DNA from: CAZVIJ01 sp964626735
GTDB lineage: Bacteria > Patescibacteriota > Dojkabacteria > JAOAGR01
Assembly: GCA_964626735.1 (NCBI GenBank)
Contig: CAZVIJ010000001.1
Span: 34,194 to 98,193 of the forward strand
Direction of reading: 5' to 3'
Length of the DNA: 64,000 nt
Position numbers and translations under genes: made by a program. Positions within the stretch are counted from its first letter, which is position 1. The number at the start of each line of letters is the position of its first letter. The notes beneath the pieces are model-generated. The model searched no databases. It was given only the letters and a program-made list of their open reading frames with translations, and had not been told where the DNA came from. Of the stretch, positions 45,800 to 55,235 are shown piece by piece.

Positions 45800-46744
45800 T
45801 CACGTTTCTATAGTAGAATGGCGTAACACTATGGCCCGTGGATCGCGTATCAGGTTTGCACGCTGTTCTTGAGATGGCATCAATAGCGTGGCGAGCACTT
45901 CCTTGGCGATATGTACTGTCTGGTCAGCTCCTTCTTTCAGAGGGTTTACTTCAACGACATCGATTGATACGATCTTGCCGCTTTTACCCAAGAGCTCCAG
46001 TGCGGGAAATATTTCACCGCGCGACATTCCGTTCGGCGCCGCAGTGCCCGTAGCGCGTACGATAGACCTGTCGAAAACATCTACGTCGAAGCTTACATGG
46101 ATATATGCGTACGATCGAATGAATTCCAAAAGCGCTTCAAGATCGATATCCTTCCGGACGTCGGAACTGATAACAGATATAGCGTTGTCGTTAATAAAAT
46201 TGACCTCGTAAGGATCGAGGTCAAGATTTCCGAAATAGAGCACCTGGTGAGGTGCAAGGCGAAGTTTCACCTGCCGGGCAATCGGCACGCTATCGAACTC
46301 CCCGAAGTACGGACGCAAAAACATGCCGTGGAAATTGCCGGTATGGCTCGTAGAGAATAGGTTGAGATCAGCATGCGAATCGAATTGGATATACCCAACG
46401 CTTTTGTTGTCGAATCGTTCGAGGGTTGCGCCGAGGGAAGAGAACGCGGTGCTATGATCGCCGCCAACCATTACTTGAACTTCTCCTTGAGCCGTTCGAG
46501 TCGTCATTAAATTCTTGAACCGCTCCAGTTCTTCGGCCAATACGGTTTCGTAAGAAGCAAATTCGATGCCTGAAGGGGAAGAAAAAATAAAGGCATCCGC
46601 GGATGGGATGCCGAATTGTTGTATGAACTGCTCGTCCAGCACGTAATCGGGACCCCGTTCGACGCCTATATTCAACGAAGTACCTTTGTGGGGGATATTG
46701 ATCATGCCTAGACGGGAGTGTGCCTTAAAAAAATGGATCGGCAT
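45800..46744 (-). CDS. Arginase/agmatinase-family hydrolase
   Basis: The 314-residue protein carries all metal motifs of the ureohydrolase family: VMVGGDHST (first His), IQFDSHADLN (Asp-x-His-x-Asp, with Ser in place of the usual Ala), HVSFDVDVFDRS (Asp-x-Asp) and a late Glu in VEVNPLKEG. The family binds two Mn ions and hydrolyses guanidino groups of arginine, agmatine or formimidoylglutamate. The substrate loop does not settle which. No other arginine or polyamine gene lies nearby. It is followed by the GH5-dockerin gene upstream in the same strand direction. Confidence 0.85.
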   Translation of the reverse strand: MPIHFFKAHSRLGMINIPHKGTSLNIGVERGPDYVLDEQFIQQFGIPSADAFIFSSPSGIEFASYETVLAEELERFKNLMTTRTAQGEVQVMVGGDHSTAFSSLGATLERFDNKSVGYIQFDSHADLNLFSTSHTGNFHGMFLRPYFGEFDSVPIARQVKLRLAPHQVLYFGNLDLDPYEVNFINDNAISVISSDVRKDIDLEALLEFIRSYAYIHVSFDVDVFDRSIVRATGTAAPNGMSRGEIFPALELLGKSGKIVSIDVVEVNPLKEGADQTVHIAKEVLATLLMPSQEQRANLIRDPRAIVLRHSTIET

Positions 46745-46778
46745 AAATGGTTAACGATAGAACAATAGAAGTTCGGAA

Positions 46779-48179
46779 TCAAGACGTAAAGTTCCTTCTC
46801 CATATTTCGAAATCGATCAAGGTTATCCTGTTATCGTTGTTGAAGTCAGACGTTTTCGTCGAGATAAGCCCCGTATATTCTTGCCTGAACCGCTCGAAGT
46901 CATTGAGGTTGATGCGGCCGTCGCAATTCGCATCTCCGAAAGGTTTTTTAACGCACGCTTCCGTTACGGTCGGTAGTCCTGTCGCGGTGGGCTGAATCGT
47001 CGGCCCTGTAGTCGGGATGGAAGTTTGCGTCGGCGTCGTACACGAGTTAAAAAGCCTCTGCAAAAGCTGCAGTTTAGTTGGCCAGAGTGTTGTCCAGTCA
47101 TCTTGCAGAAGCCCGCCCGTATCTCCGCTATTAGGATTCCAGTCCCAAAAGAACGAACTGCACATTTTCTTGGATAGGTAATACGTTACCAAGGCGTCTT
47201 GGAGCGCCTTATCTTTCGGATTACCCGACCCGTACTTTCCGCCCCATTCGCCTGGTATAACGGTATATCCCTTGGAAGTAAGCGATCCGAATTGAGTTTC
47301 CCATATAGTAGGCATATTGCCGGGAAAGTTTGCATCGTTGAAATACGGCTGATCCGCTACATCGGGACCGTAAATATGAGGGGATAGGACAAGCTTGTTG
47401 GCAGGTATTGCCGAAGTTTTTATCGGCGTGCAATGCTGCGGTTCTAGATTTTCTCCCCAATAATGGCTGTACGAGCTCATGCATGTCGGGTTCTTCTCGA
47501 TACCCTCTACGAAAATCAATATGTTCGGATTCGCGGCCAGCACCTGCTTACCAGCGCGTTCCGCAGCCAAGTTCCAATCGGTGGCCGCGTTGCCGGTGCC
47601 CCAAGTCGCAGATCCGTGCGGTTCGTTCTTGAGATCGATGCCCATGAAGTATTCAAGATCCTTGTAGCGTGTTGCGACATTTTCCAAATCGCTAATCCAT
47701 TGCGTCTCGGAATAGGAGGCTGTCGCCCACGTTTCTGATATAGCATTGCAATCGGGACGGTGATGATCCATCAGGATATACATTTTCTGGGCGTTGAATT
47801 CCTTGACTATTGTATCGAGTACCTGCAATGACGTCAGGCCAGATAAATCGGAATTCTTGCCGAAATCGATGGTGCTCGTACGCGAAGCAGGATTGAGAGT
47901 AGCAGGGCAGAACGGAATTCTGATCGCATTTATTCCGGCTCCCTTCATTTGCAGGATCATGTCTTTCCAGTTCCGCGCCCATAATCCGTGGACGACGTGG
48001 TCCGGCGTTTCGAAGCCGAACCAATTGATTCCATGGAGCTGAATCGGAGATCCGTTTTTATATACGACATTTTGGTTGGTTGTATAGACAGATGCGGCGA
48101 GCGTACGAGGGAAAGGAAATACGGCTGCGAGCGAGATGATTGCCAAAAGTAATCCAAGCACTTTATCGAATCGTCGCAT
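46779..48179 (-). CDS. Secreted glycoside hydrolase family 5 enzyme with C-terminal dockerin
   Basis: The 466-residue protein has a signal peptide (about 7-29) and a GH5 barrel: GSPIQLHGINWFGFE, INAIRIPFCP, acid/base Glu in MGIDLKNEPHG, HIYGPD and the nucleophile Glu in TVIPGEWGG. A Thr/Pro-rich linker (about 385-405) leads to a type I dockerin-like module with two calcium loops: DANCDGRINLNDFERFRQEY and DFNNDNRITLIDFEIWRRNF. It is probably an endoglucanase or related beta-glycanase acting outside the cell. The dockerin would dock to a cohesin, but no cohesin is seen here. Dockerin-like modules in CPR may serve another attachment role. Confidence 0.88.
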   Translation of the reverse strand: MRRFDKVLGLLLAIISLAAVFPFPRTLAASVYTTNQNVVYKNGSPIQLHGINWFGFETPDHVVHGLWARNWKDMILQMKGAGINAIRIPFCPATLNPASRTSTIDFGKNSDLSGLTSLQVLDTIVKEFNAQKMYILMDHHRPDCNAISETWATASYSETQWISDLENVATRYKDLEYFMGIDLKNEPHGSATWGTGNAATDWNLAAERAGKQVLAANPNILIFVEGIEKNPTCMSSYSHYWGENLEPQHCTPIKTSAIPANKLVLSPHIYGPDVADQPYFNDANFPGNMPTIWETQFGSLTSKGYTVIPGEWGGKYGSGNPKDKALQDALVTYYLSKKMCSSFFWDWNPNSGDTGGLLQDDWTTLWPTKLQLLQRLFNSCTTPTQTSIPTTGPTIQPTATGLPTVTEACVKKPFGDANCDGRINLNDFERFRQEYTGLISTKTSDFNNDNRITLIDFEIWRRNFTS

Positions 48180-48204
48180 GCAGTATCCCAGGGTAGGAAT
48201 AATT

Positions 48205-48930
48205 TCACCATGTGTCCAGATCCAATGTTTCGCCCGATCGAAAAAATCGCTTTCCGTCTTTGTCGAGAATGACGACTCGGCCCGGCCCGGATACTGTCGC
48301 CTTTTTCTCGTTAGAAATAATTAACGTCGTATTCTCGTCGATGCACAAAAGACGTTCGAACCGAGCGCGCAAGGAGTCGACGAAATCTTTCGAATGGGGA
48401 ATGTTTCGCTCAAGATAGTCGAAATGGGGAATGATCATGAAGGGAAGCAAACTGAATCCCTGCATAATTTCGAGTTCTTGCCCGCGATCCATGTCCCGTT
48501 CGGGATCGGCTAGCGTGTAGTTACCCATAATCATGGCGCCGGCGGACGATCCAGCAAGGAAAATCCCCTCATTGTATCGTTCGTGAACGGTCTCCCAAAC
48601 CGGTGAGTGTTCGAGAGTACGCTTGAGGTACCCCGGCGTTCCCCCGGAAAAATACAAAAGGTCGCACATCTTGACTTGATTTACGAAAACCTCGTTGTTG
48701 GTATCGTCTCTTTTGTACACATCGATGCCTAGCACCTCTCCTCCCAAACGGCGATAATGCCGTTGCGCTTTTCTGATCCAGATACCCGGATGTCGTTCGT
48801 TTCCCGCAGCTGTCGGCAAGACACCGATGAGAGATTGCTTGCCCCGCGGTAAAAGGGTAAAGATATGCTCATCGGTTGGAGCCATTGCTTTGGTAAACTC
48901 TCCCGATCCCGATAGAATCAGTGTTCGCAT
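48205..48930 (-). CDS. Peptidase S51 (dipeptidase E/cyanophycinase family)
   Basis: The 241-residue protein has the S51 layout: LILSGSGEF at the start, LLYFSGGTPGYLKRTL near residue 95, the nucleophile elbow FLAGSSAGAMIMG (Ser near residue 131), and GFSLLPFMIIPHFDYLER with the His of the active site. It cleaves aspartyl dipeptides or cyanophycin-derived peptides, or other small peptides. TACAAT (48943-48938) lies seven bases before the ATG. Intracellular; no signal peptide. Confidence 0.85.
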   Translation of the reverse strand: MRTLILSGSGEFTKAMAPTDEHIFTLLPRGKQSLIGVLPTAAGNERHPGIWIRKAQRHYRRLGGEVLGIDVYKRDDTNNEVFVNQVKMCDLLYFSGGTPGYLKRTLEHSPVWETVHERYNEGIFLAGSSAGAMIMGNYTLADPERDMDRGQELEIMQGFSLLPFMIIPHFDYLERNIPHSKDFVDSLRARFERLLCIDENTTLIISNEKKATVSGPGRVVILDKDGKRFFRSGETLDLDTW

Positions 48931-48937
48931 GAAGTCT

Positions 48938-48943
48938 ATTGTA
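48938..48943 (-). promoter_or_regulatory. -10 element of the S51 peptidase gene
   Basis: TACAAT on the minus strand ends seven bases before the ATG at 48930; no clear -35 is present. Confidence 0.4.
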
Positions 48944-48967
48944 GAACAACGGTACGAAATAGGAATA

Positions 48968-49750
48968 TCAAAGTTTCGGCAGCATATCGATCATTTGACG
49001 TACGAGTATTTCGTTTCCGGCGATGAGCGTCGTGGAATTTCCTTTCCATTCGTTCCCGTTGAAATCGAGAGCAACGCCTCCCGCTTCTCGCACGCAGCAA
49101 ACGCCAGCCGAGAGATCCCACTCCGACCCTCCGACATTTATGATCAGGTCAATATACCCCGACGCGATTTGCGTTAGTTCATACGACGGGCTGCCGAATA
49201 CACGGATGCGTGACGAATTTTCGTAGACGATCGGATAGAGCCGAATGTTGATATCCCGCAAGTGGGGCTTCGAGCCGATCGAATAAACATTGTACGATTC
49301 GGTAAGGTTTCTCGTCTCGCTCACCCCTCCAACTCCCGGCTCGTCTTCGATCACGAAGCCTTTCCCTTTCATTGCGTAATAGAGCTTATCGAGTACCGGC
49401 TCGTATAGTACGCCTCCTACTAGTTCATCGCCATATTTCAATCCGACGGATATGGTGAAGAACGTCTGCTTGTATACGAAGTTCGTGGTGCCGTCGATTG
49501 GATCGATAACCCAGCGGTACCCGTCCTTCGAAGCGCTATCGTCTCCCTCTTCCCCAATAAAACCGTCGTCGGGATATTGGGATTTGATCCGGTCGACCAG
49601 AAATTTCTCGGTTTCCGTATCGTTGCGGGTCAGGAAGCTGGTATCCGATTTGCGTTCCGTCGCCACTTTCTTCGTATCGTTGTACGCGGCGAGAAGTGTT
49701 GCTCCGGCTTCGCGTATTAATTTTCTTACAAGGTTGATTCTATCTTCCAT
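48968..49750 (-). CDS. Inositol monophosphatase family phosphatase
   Basis: The 260-residue protein has the family's metal-binding signatures: FIGEEG (Glu), WVIDPIDGTTNFVY near residue 80 and SEWDLSAGVCCVREAGG near residue 209. These Mg/Li-sensitive enzymes remove phosphate from inositol phosphate, fructose-1,6-bisphosphate, PAP (CysQ) or histidinol phosphate; the substrate is not clear. The start overlaps the RpiB-Rpe fusion stop by 11 bases, so coupling to the pentose phosphate genes suggests a sugar phosphate substrate. Confidence 0.88.
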   Translation of the reverse strand: MEDRINLVRKLIREAGATLLAAYNDTKKVATERKSDTSFLTRNDTETEKFLVDRIKSQYPDDGFIGEEGDDSASKDGYRWVIDPIDGTTNFVYKQTFFTISVGLKYGDELVGGVLYEPVLDKLYYAMKGKGFVIEDEPGVGGVSETRNLTESYNVYSIGSKPHLRDINIRLYPIVYENSSRIRVFGSPSYELTQIASGYIDLIINVGGSEWDLSAGVCCVREAGGVALDFNGNEWKGNSTTLIAGNEILVRQMIDMLPKL

Positions 49751-50855
49751 GGTATGTCTTGGTACGTTTCTTTAGGGTGTGGTATGCAGCCTTTGGATTT
49801 TCCGCATGGGCAATATACGAGCCTACGTTGAGAACATCGGGGGCATAATCCATCATCAGCTGTATTGTATCTGAACTAATATGTCCGTCTATATGTATCT
49901 CACCCATAAAGCCAGCCTTGCGCAAACGGGGGATAAGATCGAGATTCTGCGGTACGAAGTCGGCTCCTTGAGCTCCCGGCTTGACCGTCATGATCTGCAC
50001 GATATTCGTGCGCATCAATGCGCCAATGTGCGCCTCGATGTCCGTATCCGGGTCGATGACGACGGATATCTCGAATGGATATTCGCCATCGAGGTCTTCG
50101 GCTCGTACCGTTTCGGCATGCACATAGACGAGATAGAGCCGCTTGTATGCCCTGAGCGCTTCAAAATGTCTGACTGGATCTTCAACCATGAGGTGGACTG
50201 CTTGGAAAACCGGTACGTTTTTCAGGTGCTCGAGAATCGTAACCGCGTCCGGAGAAATCGAGGGTACGAACCTTCCGTCCATCACGTCGATATGGATACG
50301 CTTGGAGAATTTCGAGAACGTGATCGCCTGGTTCTTGTAGTCCTCGATATCGGGAGATAGGGTAGCGGGAACAACCGTCGGCTTCGGAAGTTTCCTGATC
50401 ATTTCCGATTCGATAAGTGCAAGCTTCTTGGTGCGACGCTCATGTCTTCCCCCTTGCTCTTGCGGTGTCCAGAGCCAACTCAAGATAGTATTCCCGTAAT
50501 CGGCATTGAGGATCTTCTCATCGAGTACTAAGACGTTCGACTCATGCTCGATTTTATCTTCGACTGCCTCTGCCGGCGAGGTACACAAAGACGCTCGAAT
50601 ACCCCGGAATTTGTTGGCTGCAATATACATGCCGATTCCCGAACCGCAAATGAGCATAGCTTTATCCTTTGGATGGCGTTGTAATTGGGTACAAACCTTT
50701 ACCGCGTAATCTATGTAGTCGTCTTCGGGACGATAGACGAACGGTCCATGATCTTTAACATCGTAGCCGTTGCTCGCCAGCAAGTCCATGATCGCCCGCT
50801 TGGCTTCGAGCCCACGATGATCTGATGCTAGATGGATAGTGAAATCTTTTTCCAT
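49740..50855 (-). CDS. Fusion of ribose-5-phosphate isomerase B and ribulose-phosphate 3-epimerase
   Basis: The 371-residue protein joins two enzymes. Residues 1-150 are RpiB: LASDHRGLEAKR, MLICGSGIGMYIAANKFRGIRASLC (catalytic Cys) and HESNVLVLDEKIL. Residues 160-371 are Rpe: ATLSPDIEDY, HIDVMDGRFVPSISP (His and Asp metal ligands), VHLMVEDP (His), VKPGAQGADF and EIHIDGHISSDT (catalytic Asp; the usual DGGI reads DGHI). It would convert ribose-5-P through ribulose-5-P to xylulose-5-P, the substrate of phosphoketolase, whose gene is divergently transcribed 87 bases away. All catalytic residues seem intact in both halves. Confidence 0.93.
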   Translation of the reverse strand: MEKDFTIHLASDHRGLEAKRAIMDLLASNGYDVKDHGPFVYRPEDDYIDYAVKVCTQLQRHPKDKAMLICGSGIGMYIAANKFRGIRASLCTSPAEAVEDKIEHESNVLVLDEKILNADYGNTILSWLWTPQEQGGRHERRTKKLALIESEMIRKLPKPTVVPATLSPDIEDYKNQAITFSKFSKRIHIDVMDGRFVPSISPDAVTILEHLKNVPVFQAVHLMVEDPVRHFEALRAYKRLYLVYVHAETVRAEDLDGEYPFEISVVIDPDTDIEAHIGALMRTNIVQIMTVKPGAQGADFVPQNLDLIPRLRKAGFMGEIHIDGHISSDTIQLMMDYAPDVLNVGSYIAHAENPKAAYHTLKKRTKTYHGR

Positions 50856-50902
50856 AACGAATAGATCAGTATACGTAAATGGATACTATTAATAAATGTC
50901 AA

Positions 50903-50932
50903 TTGGATTACGCAGATAAATTCGTCTATAGT
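50903..50932 (+). promoter_or_regulatory. Phosphoketolase promoter in the divergent region
   Basis: TTGGAT (50903-50908) and TATAGT (50927-50932) are 18 bases apart; the ATG at 50943 is ten bases on. On the other strand TTGACA (50902-50897) directly abuts it as a possible -35 for the RpiB-Rpe gene, so the two genes share an 87-base control region. Confidence 0.5.
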
Positions 50933-50942
50933 GGATACGAGA

Positions 50943-53261
50943 ATGGACCACGACCTGGAACCAATAAAAAAGTACGTCCGCGCCGCAAATTATTTGACGG
51001 CTGCCCAAATATACCTGAAGGACAATTATCTCTTGAAGCGCCCCCTTTCCTTTGACGATATCAAGCCTCGTCTCCTCGGTCACTGGGGAACCTGTCCCGG
51101 ATCAAATTTTGTCTATGCGCATCTCAACTATTTCGTTAAGAAGCATAAGGTATCGCTCATGTATGTACTCGGTACTGGACACGGATTCCCGTCGCTCCAA
51201 GCGAATCTCTTCTTGGAGGGGACGCTCCAGAAGTACTATCCCGAAGCTTCGAAAGATGAAGACGGAATCTCGTTCATATGCAAGAATTTCAGCTGGCCCT
51301 ACGGCTTTCCAAGCCACAGCAACCCGACCGCACCGGGAGTAATCGTTGAAGGCGGAGAGCTGGGTTATGCCCTATCGAGCTCGTATGGCGCAGTTCTTGA
51401 TAACCCCGATTTGGTCGTCGCATGCTTGGTAGGCGACGGAGAGGCAGAAACCGGTCCGACCGCGACAGCATGGCATCTGAACAAGTTTATAAATCCAGCA
51501 CATAGCGGAGCGGTACTTCCTATCCTGCACCTCAACGGGTATAAAATTTCCGGCCCGACCATTATGGGGCGGATGTCGAACGACGATTTGGTTTCCCTGT
51601 TTACCGGATACGGCTATCAGCCGATGATGGTTGAGTTGATCGACGGAGTAGATATCTACAAAACGATGGCAGAGACGATCGAGCGAGCGTACGATATTAT
51701 TCGCCAAATACAGTTTCGCGCTCGGGCGGGAGAGACTATCGTTGCGCCACGTTTCCCGATGATAATACTCAAAACACCGAAAGGCTGGACGGGCATTAAG
51801 GAATTGCATGGCGAAAAAATCGAAGGCAACAATCTCTCGCATCAAGTCGTCGGTATGGAGGCGAAGACGAATGAAGAGGAGCTGCGGGCTGTCGAGTCAT
51901 GGCTGAGGTCGTACGATTTTCCCGAACTATTCAACGAGTTGGATGGATTCCATCCCGACCTTTCGCTTATTATCCCTGAATCGAATCGAAGAATCGGCGA
52001 TAATCCCCATGCCTTCCCGGGCAGGGTACGCAAGAGCCTTTTATTGCCCGATGCTAAGCAGTTTGCTGAAGATGCAAGCGATCCGGGAACGGTAGGCTCA
52101 TCAAGTATGCGTAGAACCGGGCTGTTTCTCACCGAGGTGTTCAAGATGAACGAGGAGAACAAGAATTTCCGGCTTATGTCGCCCGACGAAACGTACTCGA
52201 ATAAGCTTGATGCCATATTCTCGGCGACCAGCAGGCAATTCGAGCTACCGTTGAAAGAGTGGGATAAAGATCTTTCAACCGAAGGACGGGTGATGGAAAT
52301 GCTGTCCGAACATAGCCTTCAGGGGATGCTCCAGGGCTACCTGCTGACCGGAAGACACGGCATCTTCGCATCGTACGAAGCATTCGTGCAGATCGTCAGT
52401 AGCATGTGCGACCAGTACTCGAAGTTCCTGAAAGTTGCTCGCGAGACTCCATGGCGCGGCGATGTTTCATCGCTCAACTATATCTTAACCTCAAGCGGGT
52501 GGAGGCAGGACCATAACGGCTTCTCGCATCAAAACCCGGGTTTCATCGGGAATCTCATCGAAAAAGGTGAGGACTTTACGAAAGTGTATTTCCCACCCGA
52601 TGGTAACAGCACCTTGGCCGTTATGAAACATTGCTTGGCATCGAAGAACGGTATCAACGTCGTTGTCGCGGGCAAGACGCTTGAACCTCGATGGCTAACG
52701 TACGAACAGGCTGAGCAGGAGCTGAAGGACGGCTTGATGATCTGGGATTTCGCCAGCGATGAAGATCCGCAAATCGTATTCGTCGGCATCGGAGATTACG
52801 TGACGAAAGAAGTGATGGCAGCCATAGATATCTTGAATAAGGAATTTCCCGCGGTGAATATCTTGTGCGTGAATGTTATCGATCTCTTGGCAATCCAGCA
52901 GTGCGATTTCGACTTCTACTTTACCCCGGACAAGCCGGTAATCATCAACTTCCACGGATATCCCGATACCTTGAAGAAGCTCCTTTTTGACCGGCCGGAC
53001 ACAGAACGGTTCCATATCCATGGATATATCGAGAACGGTTCGACGACAACCCCGTACGATATGCATATTAGGAACAAGACGAGCCGATGGCATTTGGTAC
53101 TCGATGCAGTCGAAGTCCTGTTCTTACGTAGCCAAATAACGCTCGAAGAAAAAGAACGCATCTCGGAAGAGCTGACGAAAAAAATGGAAGAGCACCGGGC
53201 TTACATTATCGAAAACGGCATCGACCCGGATGAAATTGAGAATTGGAGATGGACAAGGTAG
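50943..53261 (+). CDS. xfp: Xylulose-5-phosphate/fructose-6-phosphate phosphoketolase
   Basis: The ATG at 50943 is chosen because the alternative GTG (50931) overlaps the -10 element; the product has 772 residues. Phosphoketolase motifs include RLLGHWGTCPGSNFVYAHLN, YVLGTGHGFP, the thiamine diphosphate motif LVGDGEAETGPTATAWHLN, and HLNGYKISGPT. The C-terminal half has the usual YEAFVQIVSSM and SGWRQDHNGFSHQNPG. It splits xylulose-5-P (or fructose-6-P) with phosphate to acetyl-P and glyceraldehyde-3-P (erythrose-4-P). ackA follows 26 bases later and RpiB-Rpe is divergent, forming a pentose fermentation module. Confidence 0.97.
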   Translation: MDHDLEPIKKYVRAANYLTAAQIYLKDNYLLKRPLSFDDIKPRLLGHWGTCPGSNFVYAHLNYFVKKHKVSLMYVLGTGHGFPSLQANLFLEGTLQKYYPEASKDEDGISFICKNFSWPYGFPSHSNPTAPGVIVEGGELGYALSSSYGAVLDNPDLVVACLVGDGEAETGPTATAWHLNKFINPAHSGAVLPILHLNGYKISGPTIMGRMSNDDLVSLFTGYGYQPMMVELIDGVDIYKTMAETIERAYDIIRQIQFRARAGETIVAPRFPMIILKTPKGWTGIKELHGEKIEGNNLSHQVVGMEAKTNEEELRAVESWLRSYDFPELFNELDGFHPDLSLIIPESNRRIGDNPHAFPGRVRKSLLLPDAKQFAEDASDPGTVGSSSMRRTGLFLTEVFKMNEENKNFRLMSPDETYSNKLDAIFSATSRQFELPLKEWDKDLSTEGRVMEMLSEHSLQGMLQGYLLTGRHGIFASYEAFVQIVSSMCDQYSKFLKVARETPWRGDVSSLNYILTSSGWRQDHNGFSHQNPGFIGNLIEKGEDFTKVYFPPDGNSTLAVMKHCLASKNGINVVVAGKTLEPRWLTYEQAEQELKDGLMIWDFASDEDPQIVFVGIGDYVTKEVMAAIDILNKEFPAVNILCVNVIDLLAIQQCDFDFYFTPDKPVIINFHGYPDTLKKLLFDRPDTERFHIHGYIENGSTTTPYDMHIRNKTSRWHLVLDAVEVLFLRSQITLEEKERISEELTKKMEEHRAYIIENGIDPDEIENWRWTR

Positions 53262-53287
53262 AATTAACCTTGTAAGACTTACCTAAC

Positions 53288-54463
53288 ATGCTCAGAATAC
53301 TAACCATAAATCCCGGTAGTACATCAAAGAAATATGCATACTTCGAGGACGGCGTGATGAAAGCATTCGTAAAGCTCGAGAAGAACGATAGTGTCTATGA
53401 AGTATCCATTACGGTCGCGGACAAGTCGGGAAAAATTCCAGCATCCCGAGAGGATTTCGAGCATCCACATAAGAATCTGTTCGAGCTGCTGATCGGTTCA
53501 GGCTTCATACGCGATATTCACGAGATTGACGGAATCGGAATACGGGTAGTCGCTCCCGGAAGCTATTTCCTTGAAAACAGAAAGCTTGACGATGAGTATC
53601 TCGCGCGGCTTAACGAAGCCCAGGAAAGCGCTCCGCTGCATGTCACGCCCGTAATCGAGGAAATATCCAAGCTCAAGGAAGAATGCCCCGACATCCCCGT
53701 ATACGGCATTTCGGACAGCTCCTTCCACGCAAGCCTACCCGAATACAACCGGTATTACGCGATAAACAAAAAGGACAGCGATACGCTGGATATAAAGAAA
53801 TTCGGCTATCACGGATTATCGGTAGGCTCCGTCGTCAATAAGGTAAAGTCGCTCTTCCCGGAGTTGCCGGGAAAAATCGTTGTCTGCCACTTAGGCGGAG
53901 GATGCAGCATTACGGCGGTACGCGACGGTGTCAGCATCGATACATCGATGGGATACAGCCCGCTTGAGGGGCTTGTGATGGCGACCAGGTCGGGCGACAT
54001 CGATCCGGGGGCGCTCGTGCGTCTGGGTGAGATGAAACATCTCGATTACCGCAGCCTTGAAACGTATCTAAACCACGAATGCGGGCTATACGGCGTTAGC
54101 CAGAAAGATGCCGACCTTAAAGACGTCATCGATATCGCATTGACCGGTGATAAAGATGCAGAGTTGGCGATCGACATTTTTGCGATGAAGCTCAAAAAGT
54201 ACCTGGGTGCTTATTTCGCTGAGATGAACGGCATCGACCTGATTGTTCTGACTGGAACTATCGGAGTCCGGTCCGCCCCCATACGCGGCAAGATATTCTC
54301 CGGACTCGAGAGCTTGGGCATTGCGCTCGATAGCGATACCAATAATACTGCCTTTGAAAAGGATATGTTTATCGAGTCGGCTAATTCCCGTGTGAAGATC
54401 GCAACCTTAATGACCGAGGAAGAAGATGAACTCATGCGGTCAACATCGCGATTGGTCGCATAG
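53288..54463 (+). CDS. ackA: Acetate kinase
   Basis: The 391-residue protein has the acetokinase motifs: LTINPGSTSKKYAYF at the start (usual NxGSSSxK), FGYHGLSVG near residue 177, VVCHLGGGCSITAV, DTSMGYSPLEGLVMATRSGDIDPG near residue 217, and GTIGVRSAPIR toward the end. It turns acetyl-P and ADP into acetate and ATP. It is 26 bases downstream of the phosphoketolase gene and surely co-transcribed. It ends three bases before the convergent gene at 54466. The ends of the motifs (for example TINPGST for NAGSSS) differ slightly and place it in a phosphoketolase-linked or butyrate-kinase-like branch. Confidence 0.95.
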   Translation: MLRILTINPGSTSKKYAYFEDGVMKAFVKLEKNDSVYEVSITVADKSGKIPASREDFEHPHKNLFELLIGSGFIRDIHEIDGIGIRVVAPGSYFLENRKLDDEYLARLNEAQESAPLHVTPVIEEISKLKEECPDIPVYGISDSSFHASLPEYNRYYAINKKDSDTLDIKKFGYHGLSVGSVVNKVKSLFPELPGKIVVCHLGGGCSITAVRDGVSIDTSMGYSPLEGLVMATRSGDIDPGALVRLGEMKHLDYRSLETYLNHECGLYGVSQKDADLKDVIDIALTGDKDAELAIDIFAMKLKKYLGAYFAEMNGIDLIVLTGTIGVRSAPIRGKIFSGLESLGIALDSDTNNTAFEKDMFIESANSRVKIATLMTEEEDELMRSTSRLVA

Positions 54464-54465
54464 GT

Positions 54466-55146
54466 TCATTTTTCCTCGAAAGATTTTATGATGGCGTCGC
54501 ATGCGGCAATCCCGATTGGCGTCGGCGTTACGCAGGTCGCTTTCGTTATGAACGTCTCGCTTACAAGCGTTGCCTTGCCGCAGGGCGGGTTTTGTTCGAG
54601 CTTATCGGTTTTGCAGAACTCGGTGGTGGAAATGGGGATGGAGGTATAAAACCAGGTTGTCGTATCGTGGCCTGACGTTGCGCGATAAATGTTTGCGAAA
54701 TGTCTCCCCGAAGCATGAAGGTTAACGTATGAGGAGAACGTAAACGGTTGGTCGCCGAGGTATTCTTGCGATTTTATATTGTAGAGCGTCAAGGTAAATC
54801 CGTTCGTCTGGTCGACGATGATATATTTTACCTGCTCTTTATCGTCCTGCGAGAGCATAACCGTACTCAACTTGCTCGTAGAGGGGACATGGATTTCTAC
54901 TTTTTTCCCTTTGAGGTATGCGATGTTGAGTAGAACCGAGTTCGGAAGGCTGATCGGAATCGCAACTTTCGGTGCCTGCAATTCAACCGTTTTCGACTTG
55001 TTTTGCGTATCGGGATCTTGCGATGGAGAGATGGAGCCGTTAACCGACTGGTCGTCTTTACTGGCCTTGAAGTATACGTATGCGGTTGAGCCGGCAACAA
55101 GCCCAATAAATATCAAACCGAAAAGCATGCTAATGCATGAATGCAC
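54466..55146 (-). CDS. Membrane-anchored protein of unknown function
   Basis: Read from GTG 55146 the protein has 226 residues; an ATG at 55128 (220 residues) is an equally good start. There is one N-terminal helix (about 7-28, MLFGLIFIGLVAGSTAYVYF), a polar linker and a beta-rich outside domain. Paired Cys lie near the C-terminus (FCKTDKLEQNPPCGK, TCVTPTPIGIAACD), probably disulfide-bonded. It is not recognised. Confidence 0.6.
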   Translation of the reverse strand: MHSCISMLFGLIFIGLVAGSTAYVYFKASKDDQSVNGSISPSQDPDTQNKSKTVELQAPKVAIPISLPNSVLLNIAYLKGKKVEIHVPSTSKLSTVMLSQDDKEQVKYIIVDQTNGFTLTLYNIKSQEYLGDQPFTFSSYVNLHASGRHFANIYRATSGHDTTTWFYTSIPISTTEFCKTDKLEQNPPCGKATLVSETFITKATCVTPTPIGIAACDAIIKSFEEK

Positions 55147-55235
55147 TATCTTCTTGATCTCCTCAGGTTTGAGAGCGTTTTGGACTTCTCTGTTTATGTA
55201 TCAGGATAGCAGGTATAGGGAAGCAGGTACAAATT

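Noticed and set aside
47844..48179. Horizontal transfer of the GH5-dockerin gene judged by composition
   Set aside because: Codon use and base composition look like the neighbours by eye; a real test would need computed codon statistics.
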